Shown here in pieces: positions 56,496-64,000 of a DNA stretch of 64,000 bases (position 1 is its first letter; every line of letters starts with the position of its first letter). The notes under the pieces are model-generated. The model ran no database searches and had not been told where the DNA came from. It worked only from the letters and a program-made list of their open reading frames with translations. Both the position numbers and the translations under genes were made by a program. This stretch comes from Clostridium hydrogenum (GTDB taxonomy: Bacteria > Bacillota > Clostridia > Clostridiales > Clostridiaceae), in NCBI RefSeq assembly GCF_021432385.1, contig NZ_JAEACT010000003.1:806001-870000 (forward strand), read 5' to 3'.

Positions 56496-56566
56496 TTAAA
56501 AAAACCGAAATGACACGGTTATCTTCGTGCCAGTTTCGGTAATGCCTCCATTATGAGTTACAATCC
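56496..56566 (-). promoter_or_regulatory. RAT antiterminator and overlapping terminator before EIIBC
   Basis: On the minus strand the RAT (GGATTGTAACTCATAATGGA, then GGCATTACC) spans 56566-56538 and begins at the base right after the TAA stop of the antiterminator gene. It runs into a terminator stem CCGAAACTGGCACG / CCGTGTCATTTCGG with a T-run (56541-56496). A BglG/LicT-type protein bound to the RAT would block the terminator and allow expression of the PTS and glycosidase genes. Confidence 0.9.
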
Positions 56567-57400
56567 TTAATTTATTGTGTTATTTTTTAAAATTCTTCCA
56601 ATGTGTATCATCAAATATAATATTTCATCTTCTGTAATTTTTGAATTTAATTTTTCATCTATAATAACGCTGATACGCTCTGCACATTCATAAATTTTAG
56701 CGTTCTTTTCTTTCATAGCCTTAAAAAGCTCACCATTATCATCTAAAAATTGCTTATTCTCTTCAATTCGTTTTATGTAATATCTTAAATGTATTACGAA
56801 TCTGTTATAATTAAACCCTTTTCGGTCAATTTTAGTTTTAAACTCCCTTTCAATGATACCTGTGATTTCTTCAATCAGCTGCTCTACATCTAAGGCTGTC
56901 TTTTCACTAATATTTTCTTCTTCTGCATTAACAAAGTGCATTGCTATGTTTGTTATTTCACTATCCGGTAATTTCACAAATAATTTTTTTTCAACTAGCT
57001 TAACTGCATATCTTCCAAGAGAAGTTTCTTCTGGATACAATTTCTCTATATCATAAGAAAACAACATCTTCATCTCTTTAAACTTTTTCATACGCTTTAT
57101 TGCAAAATTAATATGATCTGCAAGTCCTGGTAAAAGATTTGGATTCAAATTACAGTTTAGAGTCATCTGTGCCTTTTTAACAATTATAGCTGATATCTCA
57201 AATATATCTTCTGGAATTTCTTTTAAAAGTTTATAAAAACTTTGATCCATCTTATAGAATGTCATAGAAATAGTACTAAGGTCTGTTATTTGGTACGGCA
57301 TCGCCTGAAACCCAATTCCTTTTCCAAAAGCAATCAATTCATTGTCATTATTATCCAAACAAATAGCTACATTATTGTTGATTTTTTTGATAGCTTTCAT
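56567..57400 (-). CDS. BglG/LicT-family transcriptional antiterminator
   Basis: This 277-residue protein has the RNA-binding CAT domain (MKAIKKINNNVAICLDNNDN, with FGKGIGFQAM) and two PRD domains. Conserved histidines are visible in ADHINFAIKR, NIAMHFVNAE, FVIHLRYYIK and LMIHIGRIL, the sites phosphorylated by PTS proteins. When the substrate is present it should bind the two RAT sites in this operon, at 57967-57995 and 56538-56566. AGGAGG precedes the ATG. It follows the IIA gene by 15 bases. Confidence 0.95.
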   Translation of the reverse strand: MKAIKKINNNVAICLDNNDNELIAFGKGIGFQAMPYQITDLSTISMTFYKMDQSFYKLLKEIPEDIFEISAIIVKKAQMTLNCNLNPNLLPGLADHINFAIKRMKKFKEMKMLFSYDIEKLYPEETSLGRYAVKLVEKKLFVKLPDSEITNIAMHFVNAEEENISEKTALDVEQLIEEITGIIEREFKTKIDRKGFNYNRFVIHLRYYIKRIEENKQFLDDNGELFKAMKEKNAKIYECAERISVIIDEKLNSKITEDEILYLMIHIGRILKNNTIN

Positions 57401-57415
57401 GAATAAAGCCTCCTA

Positions 57416-57895
57416 TTATTTAAAGTTAATCACTCTGCTCTCTCCAGCTATAACCTGCGTATTACCTTTTTCAATATCAATATTAAAACCATCGCCATTT
57501 GTTATTATCATAGGCGTAATTAGATTTACATTATTTTGTTTCATAATATCTCTATCTATTTCTATAATCGGTGTTCCCTTTTTAACTTTTTTACCTGCTT
57601 TTGTTATTTCTTTGAATCCATGACCATTTAATTCTACTGTATCAAGACCAATATGTACTAAAATTTCTGCACCATTTGCAGCTGTAATTCCAAATGCATG
57701 TAAAGTATTTGCTATCATTGAAATTTCCCCATCACAAGGTGCACACACTATATTACCATCAAATTTAAATGCTATTCCATCTCCCATAAGCTTGTCTGCA
57801 AACATTTTATCTGGCACATCTTCCAATTTAATTGTTTCTCCAGTTACTGGTGCATATAAATCATTATCTTTTTTCTTTTTAAACATATCAAACAT
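57416..57895 (-). CDS. PTS glucose-type EIIA component
   Basis: This 159-residue protein is a stand-alone IIA-Glc domain: APVTGETIKLEDVPDKMFA, then MGDGIAFKFDGNIVCAPCDG, the phospho-His in ILVHIGLDTVELNG (about 85) and KAGKKVKKGTPIIEIDRD. It would pass phosphate from HPr to the EIIBC protein encoded at 54948, which lacks its own IIA. It is the first gene of the operon, directly after a RAT/terminator switch. Confidence 0.93.
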   Translation of the reverse strand: MFDMFKKKKDNDLYAPVTGETIKLEDVPDKMFADKLMGDGIAFKFDGNIVCAPCDGEISMIANTLHAFGITAANGAEILVHIGLDTVELNGHGFKEITKAGKKVKKGTPIIEIDRDIMKQNNVNLITPMIITNGDGFNIDIEKGNTQVIAGESRVINFK

Positions 57896-57915
57896 ATTTT
57901 TTCCTCCTTTAGCAA

Positions 57916-57995
57916 ATAAAAAACTCTCTTAGATATTCCACAAAAAGCAAGCTAACAGTTGCTTTTGGGTAATGCCTCTAAGAGAGTAACAATCC
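57916..57995 (-). promoter_or_regulatory. RAT antiterminator and overlapping terminator at the head of the operon
   Basis: The RAT (GGATTGTTACTCTCTTAGAG, then GCATTACCC) is at 57995-57967. The sequence ACTCTCTTAGA within it is also the left stem of a terminator whose right stem TCTAAGAGAGT and T-run lie at 57933-57916. This is the classic LicT-type switch, in front of the IIA gene. Confidence 0.9.
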
Positions 57996-58014
57996 TAATA
58001 TTTATTTTAATCAA

Positions 58015-58067
58015 ATCAAACGATTACATAAAGCATTATAATTAAATTGCTTTAGTTAAACGTTTAA
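58015..58067 (-). promoter_or_regulatory. Possible cre site and operator upstream of the beta-glucoside operon
   Basis: ATGTAATCGTTTGAT (58029-58015, minus strand) fits the CcpA cre consensus with one mismatch. A perfect palindrome TTAAACGTTTAA lies at 58056-58067. Catabolite repression of this operon is therefore likely, but the sites are predictions. Confidence 0.5.
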
Positions 58068-58110
58068 ATAAATAATATCATCAAATAATGTACTTGTCAA
58101 TACTGATTTA

Positions 58111-58160
58111 AAAAAAATAGACCAAGGGCTACCCAAAAGGTAAGCCCTATGGCTATTTTT
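58111..58160 (-). terminator. Terminator overlapping the 58153 stop codon
   Basis: Stem AAAAATAGCCATAGGGCT / AGCCCTTGGTCTATTTTT on the minus strand with a T-run. The TAG stop of the hydrolase gene is in the left stem. Confidence 0.7.
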
Positions 58161-59364
58161 CCATATTGTAGTGAAATACCTCATCTAACCAATCAAACAT
58201 AACCTGATGAAACAGTGCATGATTTCCCTCCTGACAATGCTCTTCTGCACCTTCTTCTATGGTAAACACACGAACTGTCTTAGGGGCTTTGATTTCTTCC
58301 AGTAAAGTATCTAGCTGGTCCTTTGATACAAAATGATCTGTTTCGCCCATAGTAAGCAAAACAGGACATTTAATTTTTCCAGCAATGCCTTTTAAGGATG
58401 CCTTTTTCATCTCTTCAAACAATTCATATCTATGCTTCAAACCAAATACCCATTTTCCATTATTAAGCATCCATCTTAGGTTAGAATTATGCTCCTCTGC
58501 CATGGCAAGCATTTGTTCTCTTTTTTCTATTGGAAGGCTTAAAATCTGTGACAATTGTGGATTTTGATTGATGGTAGAATCAAACGTGTCATAAAATACA
58601 TTAAATGCGATGCAAGCTTTGATTCGCTCTTCAAATGCTGCTGCGCGTGGTGCAAAATAACCTCCAAGACTCATGCCAAGCAATGCGAGTCTTTCCATAT
58701 CAACTTCTGCTCTTGTTTCCAAATAATCAAGAGCAGCCTTTACTGGAACTTCTGAATCATGGCGCATGAAAAGATTCTGTTTACGAAGTGCCTCTCCCTG
58801 TCCAGGCATTTCAAATACAAGGCAGTGATATCCTCTTTTAATTGCTGGAGCTACGCCACAAAAATACAGTTCCTGCAGCGTAGAATCGTACCCTCCAATG
58901 AAAACAAGGACTGGACGCTTTTTCAAATTTGTTTTATGATCTTCTATAGCACCATAAAAATATCCTTTTAGATAAGTTTCTTCATATGGGATTTTTACAA
59001 TTTCAAAATGTGAATCTAATAATTGCATCCCAGCTTCAAAAGACATGACGCTTTTATTAAAATTCTCCATTCTCCTTTCATCGGTTCCGTCTAAAAAGAA
59101 TTCTCCTGTTCGATAATAATTGTGAGCACGTAAAAATGCTTCCCTCGCACTTACCTTATGTTTCTTTTTTAAGCAATCCTGAGCAGTCTTATAAGTTCTG
59201 TCCGCTGTCTTTTTCCATTCCAAAAACCAACTGTCAAAATTTCCTTCTTCGATATTTGCTGCTGTTGCAAGGCACTCGCCAATTTCTGCTCCTTGATAAC
59301 CAGCATAGGTTGCTGCTCTTAATAATTCAAATGAAAATGCCTGATCCTTAAAATAAAATTTCAT
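58153..59364 (-). CDS. Alpha/beta hydrolase (FrsA / pseudooxynicotine hydrolase-like)
   Basis: This 403-residue protein has a helical N-terminal lid (about 1-130) and an alpha/beta-hydrolase domain with the nucleophile elbow GMSLGGY (Ser near 217), acidic residue in MGETDHFVS and catalytic His probably in EEGAEEHCQEGNHALF. The layout matches the C-C or ester hydrolases of the dihydroxypseudooxynicotine hydrolase group. The substrate is unknown. A TetR gene lies just upstream, and a palindrome of the same sequence as in front of tetR lies in front of this gene. Confidence 0.82.
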   Translation of the reverse strand: MKFYFKDQAFSFELLRAATYAGYQGAEIGECLATAANIEEGNFDSWFLEWKKTADRTYKTAQDCLKKKHKVSAREAFLRAHNYYRTGEFFLDGTDERRMENFNKSVMSFEAGMQLLDSHFEIVKIPYEETYLKGYFYGAIEDHKTNLKKRPVLVFIGGYDSTLQELYFCGVAPAIKRGYHCLVFEMPGQGEALRKQNLFMRHDSEVPVKAALDYLETRAEVDMERLALLGMSLGGYFAPRAAAFEERIKACIAFNVFYDTFDSTINQNPQLSQILSLPIEKREQMLAMAEEHNSNLRWMLNNGKWVFGLKHRYELFEEMKKASLKGIAGKIKCPVLLTMGETDHFVSKDQLDTLLEEIKAPKTVRVFTIEEGAEEHCQEGNHALFHQVMFDWLDEVFHYNMEK

Positions 59365-59423
59365 ATTTTTCCCTCCTATATATAAATAGTTTCATCGTTG
59401 TAGTATTTCCTGTCTAGTTTTAT

Positions 59424-59443
59424 TTCATTGAACATTCAGTGAA
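59424..59443 (-). promoter_or_regulatory. TetR operator candidate in front of the hydrolase gene
   Basis: TTCATTGAACATTCAGTGAA is a near-perfect palindrome (17 of 20 positions symmetric). A related sequence (TTCATTGAACAGGCGGTGAA on the minus strand) overlaps the start region of the tetR gene at 60125, so both are probably bound by the same TetR protein. Confidence 0.65.
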
Positions 59444-59478
59444 CTAATATTTTAAAAAATTACCTAGAAAATACATGC

Positions 59479-60120
59479 TTATATTCTCCAGGTTAAAAGT
59501 GTATAATCGACAATCTGCTTTAGATACGTCTCTCTGTCACTGTGATACATTTTATGATTTTCAAAGAATACATCTTGCACAATATAAGAATAAATTGCAC
59601 TCCAAAACTGATTTACCATCATAAAGATATCAAAAGATCGAATTTCTTTTCTATCAACATATACCTGTATTCGTTCCATGGTCTGTTTTATAAGAAGATT
59701 TACATGTTGATTAAAACGATTCGTATACTCTTCTGAAAGGGCACTTTTTTCTTTCAACAAAATCAATAACACATTTTTATCTTTCGCAATATATGAAAAG
59801 AAGATGTGTCCAAGTGCAATTAAAAGCTCCCTAATTGGCATTACTTCACTTAGTGAATCAATTTCAGCTTCTACCAATACATAGCGTTCATCTAAAAAAT
59901 CCTTTAATATAATCTCCAGCATTTGTTGCTTTCCTTGCGGAAAATAATGATAAATTAATCCATCTGCCATTCCGATATGCCTTGTTATTTCTCTTGTCGT
60001 TGTTGCATGATAGCCTTTCATAGCAAATAATTCTTTAGCAGAATTTAAAAGTTGTTCTCTCCTTTCTAAAGCCTGCAGATCACGACTTGTAAGATTTGAT
60101 GTTTCCTTTTTTGACTTCAT
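59479..60120 (-). CDS. TetR-family regulator
   Basis: This 213-residue protein has a TetR helix-turn-helix at about 15-60 (NSAKELFAMKGYHATTTREI, then HIGMADGLIYHYFPQGKQQM) and a helical ligand-binding part. It lies directly upstream of the hydrolase gene and probably represses both genes. A GTG-or-ATG choice exists; I use the ATG at 60120, which has GGCGGTG six bases before it. The operator overlaps this ribosome site. Confidence 0.88.
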   Translation of the reverse strand: MKSKKETSNLTSRDLQALERREQLLNSAKELFAMKGYHATTTREITRHIGMADGLIYHYFPQGKQQMLEIILKDFLDERYVLVEAEIDSLSEVMPIRELLIALGHIFFSYIAKDKNVLLILLKEKSALSEEYTNRFNQHVNLLIKQTMERIQVYVDRKEIRSFDIFMMVNQFWSAIYSYIVQDVFFENHKMYHSDRETYLKQIVDYTLLTWRI

Positions 60121-60124
60121 TTCA

Positions 60125-60144
60125 TTCACCGCCTGTTCAATGAA
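60125..60144 (-). promoter_or_regulatory. TetR operator candidate in front of tetR
   Basis: On the minus strand TTCATTGAACAGGCGGTGAA matches the operator at 59424-59443 in 16 of 20 positions or so. It overlaps the ribosome site of tetR, which would allow autorepression. Confidence 0.6.
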
Positions 60145-60348
60145 TATTATATAACTAAATTTTTAGAAAAGCAATCTTTTAATTTAGAAGTAGCTTTTGT
60201 TATTTTCAAGGAAAAAGTCACGTTTTTCGGCAGATATTTTCCCAACCTTATAAGATGTAATAGAAGGACTTCTTTTTTTATGTTCAACATAACCTTTGAG
60301 TTAATTTTTATTCAATACCTGAATTTATCTGCCGATTACCGGATAATT

Positions 60349-61713
60349 TTATTTTAACATTAACACTTGATTCTTTTTTAGCTTATTATTAAAAATAATA
60401 TATAGTATTACTCCAATTAAAAAGGTAATTATTTCTGTAATAGTCATAGACCATATAACACCATGCAATCCAAAGAAATTATTCAATACTATTATGACAG
60501 GAATAAAAAGAATTCCTTGTGTAATTGACATAATTGTTGATGGCGCTCCTTGACCTGATGCCTGAAAAATCCCTATAAACAATGTTGTAAATCCATTAAA
60601 AAATGCAGAAATAAGCATGGCAGCCATGATATAAACTCCAACACTTAATACTGCTGGATCGTTAGAAAACAAATGAATAATTACATTTCTAAAAATATAA
60701 ACTAAAGTAACAACCCCGCCTGATAGTCCCAAAATCCATAAAGCTGATTGTTTTATACTGTCTTTTAATCTCTTAAAGTTTTCATTAGAAAAATTATATG
60801 CAATTAAAGGTATAATTCCAAGTGCTAGCCCCATTGCAAGAAATTCAGGTACTTGTACAATTCTCAAAGCAATTCCAAAACTAGCTACTACACTTTCTCC
60901 ATATCTAATTGAATAATTATTTAAAAGAAGAGTTGTAATAATTAAAAATCCAGCTAAAAACAATTCAGAAACCCCAATTTTATATATCTCTATCTTATCT
61001 TTAAGAGAAATATTAAAGTTCTTAATAAATCCTTTTAAATTCTCACTTTTTGTTTCCAGGTAGTAAACATAGTAAAAAGATGAAGCTATATTAGCTAAAA
61101 TCATTGATAACGCTACACCTACAACATTAAATTTAAATACTAGTATAAATAATGGGTCAAAGATAAGACTAAAAATTGTACTTACAACCATTCCAAACAT
61201 TGATTCTTTTGATGCTCCTTCGGCTCTCACAACTTGCTCCAATGCAAAGTTCATTACAATTGCAAAACCACCAATGAACATAGTTAAAGAATAACTTTTT
61301 GTATAATTAATAATAGTAGAAGTATCTGCCCCCATAATCTTAACAATAGGAGTAAGTGCTATTGTTAAGATTATTCCAAGCAAAATTCCTATGATAATAC
61401 TACTATAAAAAGTATAGCCTGCTATCCTCCTCGCTTTCTCTACATTTTGTTTTGCAACAAGACGAGTTATAAAGGTTCCTCCTCCAGCTCCTAACATATT
61501 TCCAAAAGCCATCAATATAGTGAAGATTGGTAGTCCTAAAGTAACAGCAGTTAACATATTAGTATTGTTCAATAGTCCAATAAAAAAAGCATTAATAACG
61601 TTATATATTGTACCTACTGACATACCAATCATCATAGGAATAGATAAATGTGCAATTGCCTTAGTGATTGGTGCATTTTCTAAATAATATTCGTTTGACG
61701 ATTTTTGTTTCAT
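60349..61713 (-). CDS. MATE-family multidrug efflux transporter
   Basis: This 454-residue protein has twelve membrane helices and the MATE repeats, with NAPITKAIAHLSIPMMIGMS at the start and GAGGGTFITRLVAK in the first half. It would export cationic drugs or metabolites using a sodium or proton gradient. The ATG at 61713 follows TTGGAGGATG. It lies after a marR gene on the same strand and is probably controlled by it through palindromes at 61736-61767. Confidence 0.93.
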   Translation of the reverse strand: MKQKSSNEYYLENAPITKAIAHLSIPMMIGMSVGTIYNVINAFFIGLLNNTNMLTAVTLGLPIFTILMAFGNMLGAGGGTFITRLVAKQNVEKARRIAGYTFYSSIIIGILLGIILTIALTPIVKIMGADTSTIINYTKSYSLTMFIGGFAIVMNFALEQVVRAEGASKESMFGMVVSTIFSLIFDPLFILVFKFNVVGVALSMILANIASSFYYVYYLETKSENLKGFIKNFNISLKDKIEIYKIGVSELFLAGFLIITTLLLNNYSIRYGESVVASFGIALRIVQVPEFLAMGLALGIIPLIAYNFSNENFKRLKDSIKQSALWILGLSGGVVTLVYIFRNVIIHLFSNDPAVLSVGVYIMAAMLISAFFNGFTTLFIGIFQASGQGAPSTIMSITQGILFIPVIIVLNNFFGLHGVIWSMTITEIITFLIGVILYIIFNNKLKKNQVLMLK

Positions 61714-61735
61714 AATCTCATCCTCCAAAATAAGT

Positions 61736-61767
61736 ATTCTTAGAATTCATATTCTTAGAATTCTAAG
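61736..61767 (-). promoter_or_regulatory. MarR operator candidate between marR and the MATE gene
   Basis: A perfect 14-base palindrome CTTAGAATTCTAAG (61754-61767) and a related ATTCTTAGAATTCAT at 61736-61750 lie just in front of the MATE gene. A weaker TTATAATTCTAA lies in front of marR. These fit the usual binding sites of MarR dimers. Confidence 0.6.
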
Positions 61768-61797
61768 TTTTTAGGTATAAGTTATTATATTAATAAC

Positions 61798-62235
61798 TTA
61801 TAAATTTCTGTCTACTTTCAAAAGCAAAGCTAACAAAGTCTCCTTTTCTTGCTTAGTCAAGCCTGCAATAATATTTTCCTCTGTCTCTACCACTGATTTA
61901 TTAAAATCTTCTATCAATTCAGCACCTTTAGGCAATACATATATATATTTTAGTCTCTCATTCTCTTTAGGTATTCTTCTTTCTATATATCCTTTTTTCT
62001 CTAATCCTTGAAGCATACTTGTAATACTTGCTTCTGTACGTTGAAATGCTAGTGCCAAATCTTTTTGAATAATACCATTGTCTTGATGTTCATAAATATA
62101 ACCTATCATGCGTCCTTGTTGAGAATTTACCCCTAGCTTTTTTACTTTTTCATCAGCACTGAGTTTCATTTTTATGGCAATACTTCTTATTAATTGTGAA
62201 TATGGTGTTTGTATAGAGTATTTAGAATCAGTCAT
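61798..62235 (-). CDS. MarR-family transcriptional regulator
   Basis: This 145-residue protein has a MarR winged helix (GRMIGYIYEHQDNGIIQKDL, then ALAFQRTEASITSMLQGLEK and KGYIERRI with the wing PKENERLKYIYVLPKG). It probably represses the MATE gene downstream and itself. Ligand unknown. Confidence 0.92.
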   Translation of the reverse strand: MTDSKYSIQTPYSQLIRSIAIKMKLSADEKVKKLGVNSQQGRMIGYIYEHQDNGIIQKDLALAFQRTEASITSMLQGLEKKGYIERRIPKENERLKYIYVLPKGAELIEDFNKSVVETEENIIAGLTKQEKETLLALLLKVDRNL

Positions 62236-62280
62236 TTAAATCACTCCTAAAATTAACTTATAATTCTAACTGTTTATAGT

Positions 62281-62517
62281 TTAACAATTAGATTCTAAAG
62301 TGTCAATATTTATTTCTATATTTATATTATTTCTTTCATTAAAATCAGGTAAATAATCATTATGAGCCCGCTTTGTTATAAGAAACAAACCATCGCTATT
62401 CTGAACTAGAACGTGTACAACAAGGCAAAAGTCGCCATCCGCTCTAGTCTTGCCTCGAGGATGAGTTCGTCCAACAAGACTTTTATTTTCATCGTAAATG
62501 TCTAACTGTTCGTCCAT
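62281..62517 (-). pseudogene. Truncated Nudix hydrolase
   Basis: The 78-residue ORF begins like a Nudix hydrolase of the isopentenyl-diphosphate isomerase-like type (EQLDIYDENKSLVGRTHPRG, then GDFCLVVHVLVQNSDGLFLI and TKRA) but then changes to unrelated residues (HNDYLPDFNERNNINIEIN) and stops. The catalytic Nudix box GX5EX7REUXEEXGU is absent, so it cannot be an active hydrolase. The start follows GGAGGT. It looks like a deletion remnant. Confidence 0.65.
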
Positions 62518-62616
62518 TTGTACCTCCATAGCTACAAATATAAGTTAACTAAATTAACCATCAAACCAATATACTAAGTGATTATTTAGACTTTATACAT
62601 AATAAAATGTAAGGAA

Positions 62617-63516
62617 TTACAAGTCAGAACTTTTATTAAATTTTAACATGAGTGAATTGCAAATAGGTGTATATCCTATTTTTTGATAAATACTATTTGA
62701 TGTTGGGTTTAATAAATCTGTGTATAATACACACTTTGTAAACCCTTTATCTAATGCGATTTGACTGACTTGAGCTACGCATGAGGAAGCGTAACCCTTT
62801 CCACGATAATAAGTAGGGGTATAAACAAATGATACGCAGATAGCTGTTTGCGTTTCTTTTGTATATCCTGCCATAGAAACAGGTATCCCATTGTATTCTA
62901 AAACGTATTGCTTTTTTGTAGATAATCGGTAATGATATGAGTTTGCATCTTGTGGTATAGACATTTGTGTATTCCCATAAATATTTGCTGCATTAAATGC
63001 TTCTGCCCAGTATGGGAAAAAATGCATATCTTTTCCGTTTAGCAAACGAACAGCACCAAATTGTTTTATATCTGGGTTTACTGCTTTAAGTTCATATATG
63101 CGTTGGCTCATAGTTGTTTTAAAGTTAAGTCCCTTTACAGTGGTATATTCTTTAGCAAAACACTCTGCCAAGCTTTTTTCGGTTGTTACACCAGGAATAT
63201 CATGGTCTTTCAACCCATCCACCAGACATCGTATAACTTCAGAACTAATTATATTATCTGTTGCATAAAGTGCTATATTATGCGGTGGTGTCATTAAAGC
63301 GATAAGCCGAATACCGTTTGCATCTGAAATAGTTGCCATAAGCCATTTTATAGGGTCACGCCAGTCTGTTTTATCTTTTCCTTCATGTCCAATAATTATA
63401 TTGCCAAGAAGAATCATATTCTGTGCCTCGTGACGCATTAGCACATCATAAGTATCATTGTAAAACTCGTGTACATCCGTATACAACTTGAATTGCGGTT
63501 TGGGGTTGTAACTCAT
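62617..63516 (-). CDS. GNAT-family N-acetyltransferase
   Basis: This 299-residue protein has a C-terminal GNAT fold with the acetyl-CoA-binding block VYTPTYYRGKGYASSCVAQV (about 232-251) and the strand FTKCVLYTDLLNPTSNSIYQ leading to KIGYTPI. The N-terminal 150 residues form an additional domain. It could modify an amine on a small molecule or protein; a specific substrate is not visible. AAGGAG precedes the ATG. A small ORF overlaps its start in another frame. Confidence 0.85.
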   Translation of the reverse strand: MSYNPKPQFKLYTDVHEFYNDTYDVLMRHEAQNMILLGNIIIGHEGKDKTDWRDPIKWLMATISDANGIRLIALMTPPHNIALYATDNIISSEVIRCLVDGLKDHDIPGVTTEKSLAECFAKEYTTVKGLNFKTTMSQRIYELKAVNPDIKQFGAVRLLNGKDMHFFPYWAEAFNAANIYGNTQMSIPQDANSYHYRLSTKKQYVLEYNGIPVSMAGYTKETQTAICVSFVYTPTYYRGKGYASSCVAQVSQIALDKGFTKCVLYTDLLNPTSNSIYQKIGYTPICNSLMLKFNKSSDL

Positions 63517-63592
63517 AAAAGCATCTCCTTTTTAATTTAAAATAATTAATGGATATAATATTACTAATGTCACTAATATCACTCTCACTCAT
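63455..63592 (-). CDS. 45-codon upstream ORF overlapping the GNAT start
   Basis: An ATG at 63592 follows a very strong ribosome site (GGAGGAGGTGG) and reads MSESDISDISNIISINYFKL for its first 20 residues. It continues in a different frame about 60 bases into the GNAT gene before its stop. It may be a leader ORF whose translation influences the GNAT gene, or a remnant start of another gene. The residues inside the overlap look like frame shadow. Confidence 0.3.
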   Translation of the reverse strand: MSESDISDISNIISINYFKLKRRCFYELQPQTAIQVVYGCTRVLQ

Positions 63593-63771
63593 ACAACCAC
63601 CTCCTCCGAAAATATAAATATTGCATAATCTAATACTTCTTAAAGTATAACACAGAAAACCATTTTATTCCACACAAACCGTAACCTCATTCTGTGTGTT
63701 CCTCTTACCATAACCCTTATCTTCCCTATCAAACGAATAAAACTCTCCTAAATGGCTAAATTCCACTACTT

Positions 63772-64000
63772 TTACGAATCTACTCGACATAGTCCTACTA
63801 CGTTCTCCACGTGCCCCGTGGCAGGGAACATATCCACCGGCTGAACTTCCTTCACTTCATACCCAAGTTCACTTAATATTCCTAAATCCCTACCAAAAGT
63901 TGCAGGATCACAGGAAACATAAACTATAGTCCTAGGTCCAGCATTTGCTATAGACTCAAGAAGAACTTTTTCGCAGCCCTTCCTTGGTGGGTCAACAACT
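63772..64000 (-). CDS. C-terminal end of an RlmCD/RumA-type 23S rRNA uracil-5-methyltransferase
   Basis: The last 75 residues of the protein are visible and the 5' part lies beyond the window. They match the end of the RumA/RlmCD family: [17 protein letters not shown], the catalytic-region [17 protein letters not shown], and the ending [18 protein letters not shown]. The enzyme makes 5-methyluridine in 23S rRNA using S-adenosylmethionine. In most relatives HVE is followed by TV(V/A); here it reads NVV, a small variation. Confidence 0.9.
   Translation of the reverse strand, partial: VVDPPRKGCEKVLLESIANAGPRTIVYVSCDPATFGRDLGILSELGYEVKEVQPVDMFPATGHVENVVGLCRVDS

Overview
The window is low-G+C DNA with Clostridium-type gene content: GGAGG ribosome sites, frequent TTG/GTG starts, MinD/MinE, a BglG-type beta-glucoside PTS, Cache-type chemoreceptors, peptidase U32 and an oleate hydratase. 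I read it as a chromosomal stretch of a Clostridium sensu stricto species. Species is not assigned. No rRNA, tRNA, CRISPR array, phage module or transposase gene was seen. Almost every gene is on the minus strand; the plus strand carries only the staygreen homologue, the tetR-ohyA pair, a xre-cupin regulator and a truncated signal-peptide ORF.

Layout. 1-5300: a partial ORF, a small beta-sandwich-like protein, a staygreen homologue and two near-identical radical SAM genes in tandem. 5287-13014: two paralogous chemoreceptors flanking a GntR/ABC exporter operon that ends in a 28-residue membrane peptide. 13241-18421: TetR plus oleate hydratase, a GyrI-like protein with a WYL regulator, and an FMN reductase followed by a 22-residue membrane peptide. 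18632-22396: an ABC exporter with a MerR regulator. 22556-30065: a calcineurin-type nucleotidase, an RNase J-like metallo-hydrolase and a UgpB-like ABC uptake operon. 30707-38842: FRG protein, peptidase U32, two c-di-GMP signalling proteins and a LuxR-type two-component system. 39265-43869: serpin lipoprotein, NAGPA-type glycosidase, a propeller-like protein and a truncated membrane sensor. 44013-47424: CapA-like protein, amidohydrolase and a divergent xre-cupin regulator. 47662-53129: a minD-minE-minD' cluster without minC, an AgrC/AgrA-like pair and a radical SAM protein. 53489-57895: a split beta-glucoside PTS operon with two RAT antiterminator/terminator switches. 58153 to the end: TetR/hydrolase, MarR/MATE, a truncated Nudix gene, a GNAT acetyltransferase and the 3' end of an RlmCD-like rRNA methyltransferase.

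The most unusual content lies between the genes. A composite palindromic repeat family recurs at least nine times. A full copy has outer inverted arms of one of two types (A, near TATAGATATACAACTTG; B, near ATTATTGCGAA), then short tandem heptamers that are inverted between the two sides, then a conserved core of several hairpins. The heptamer differs between copies (GAGTACA, GAGTAGA or TTCACAA types) while the core stays the same. Solo arms without a core also occur. Copies lie at gene 3' ends and supply the last codons and stop of several proteins, and one appears to have split a promoter region from its radical SAM gene. Two other small repeat families (C and D) occur twice each.

The window also holds gene debris: a phosphatase-like N-terminus, an ABC ATPase Walker A scrap fused in frame after a stop codon, a sensor that has lost its output domain and a Nudix gene without its Nudix box. 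All identifications come from reading the sequence; no database search was possible.
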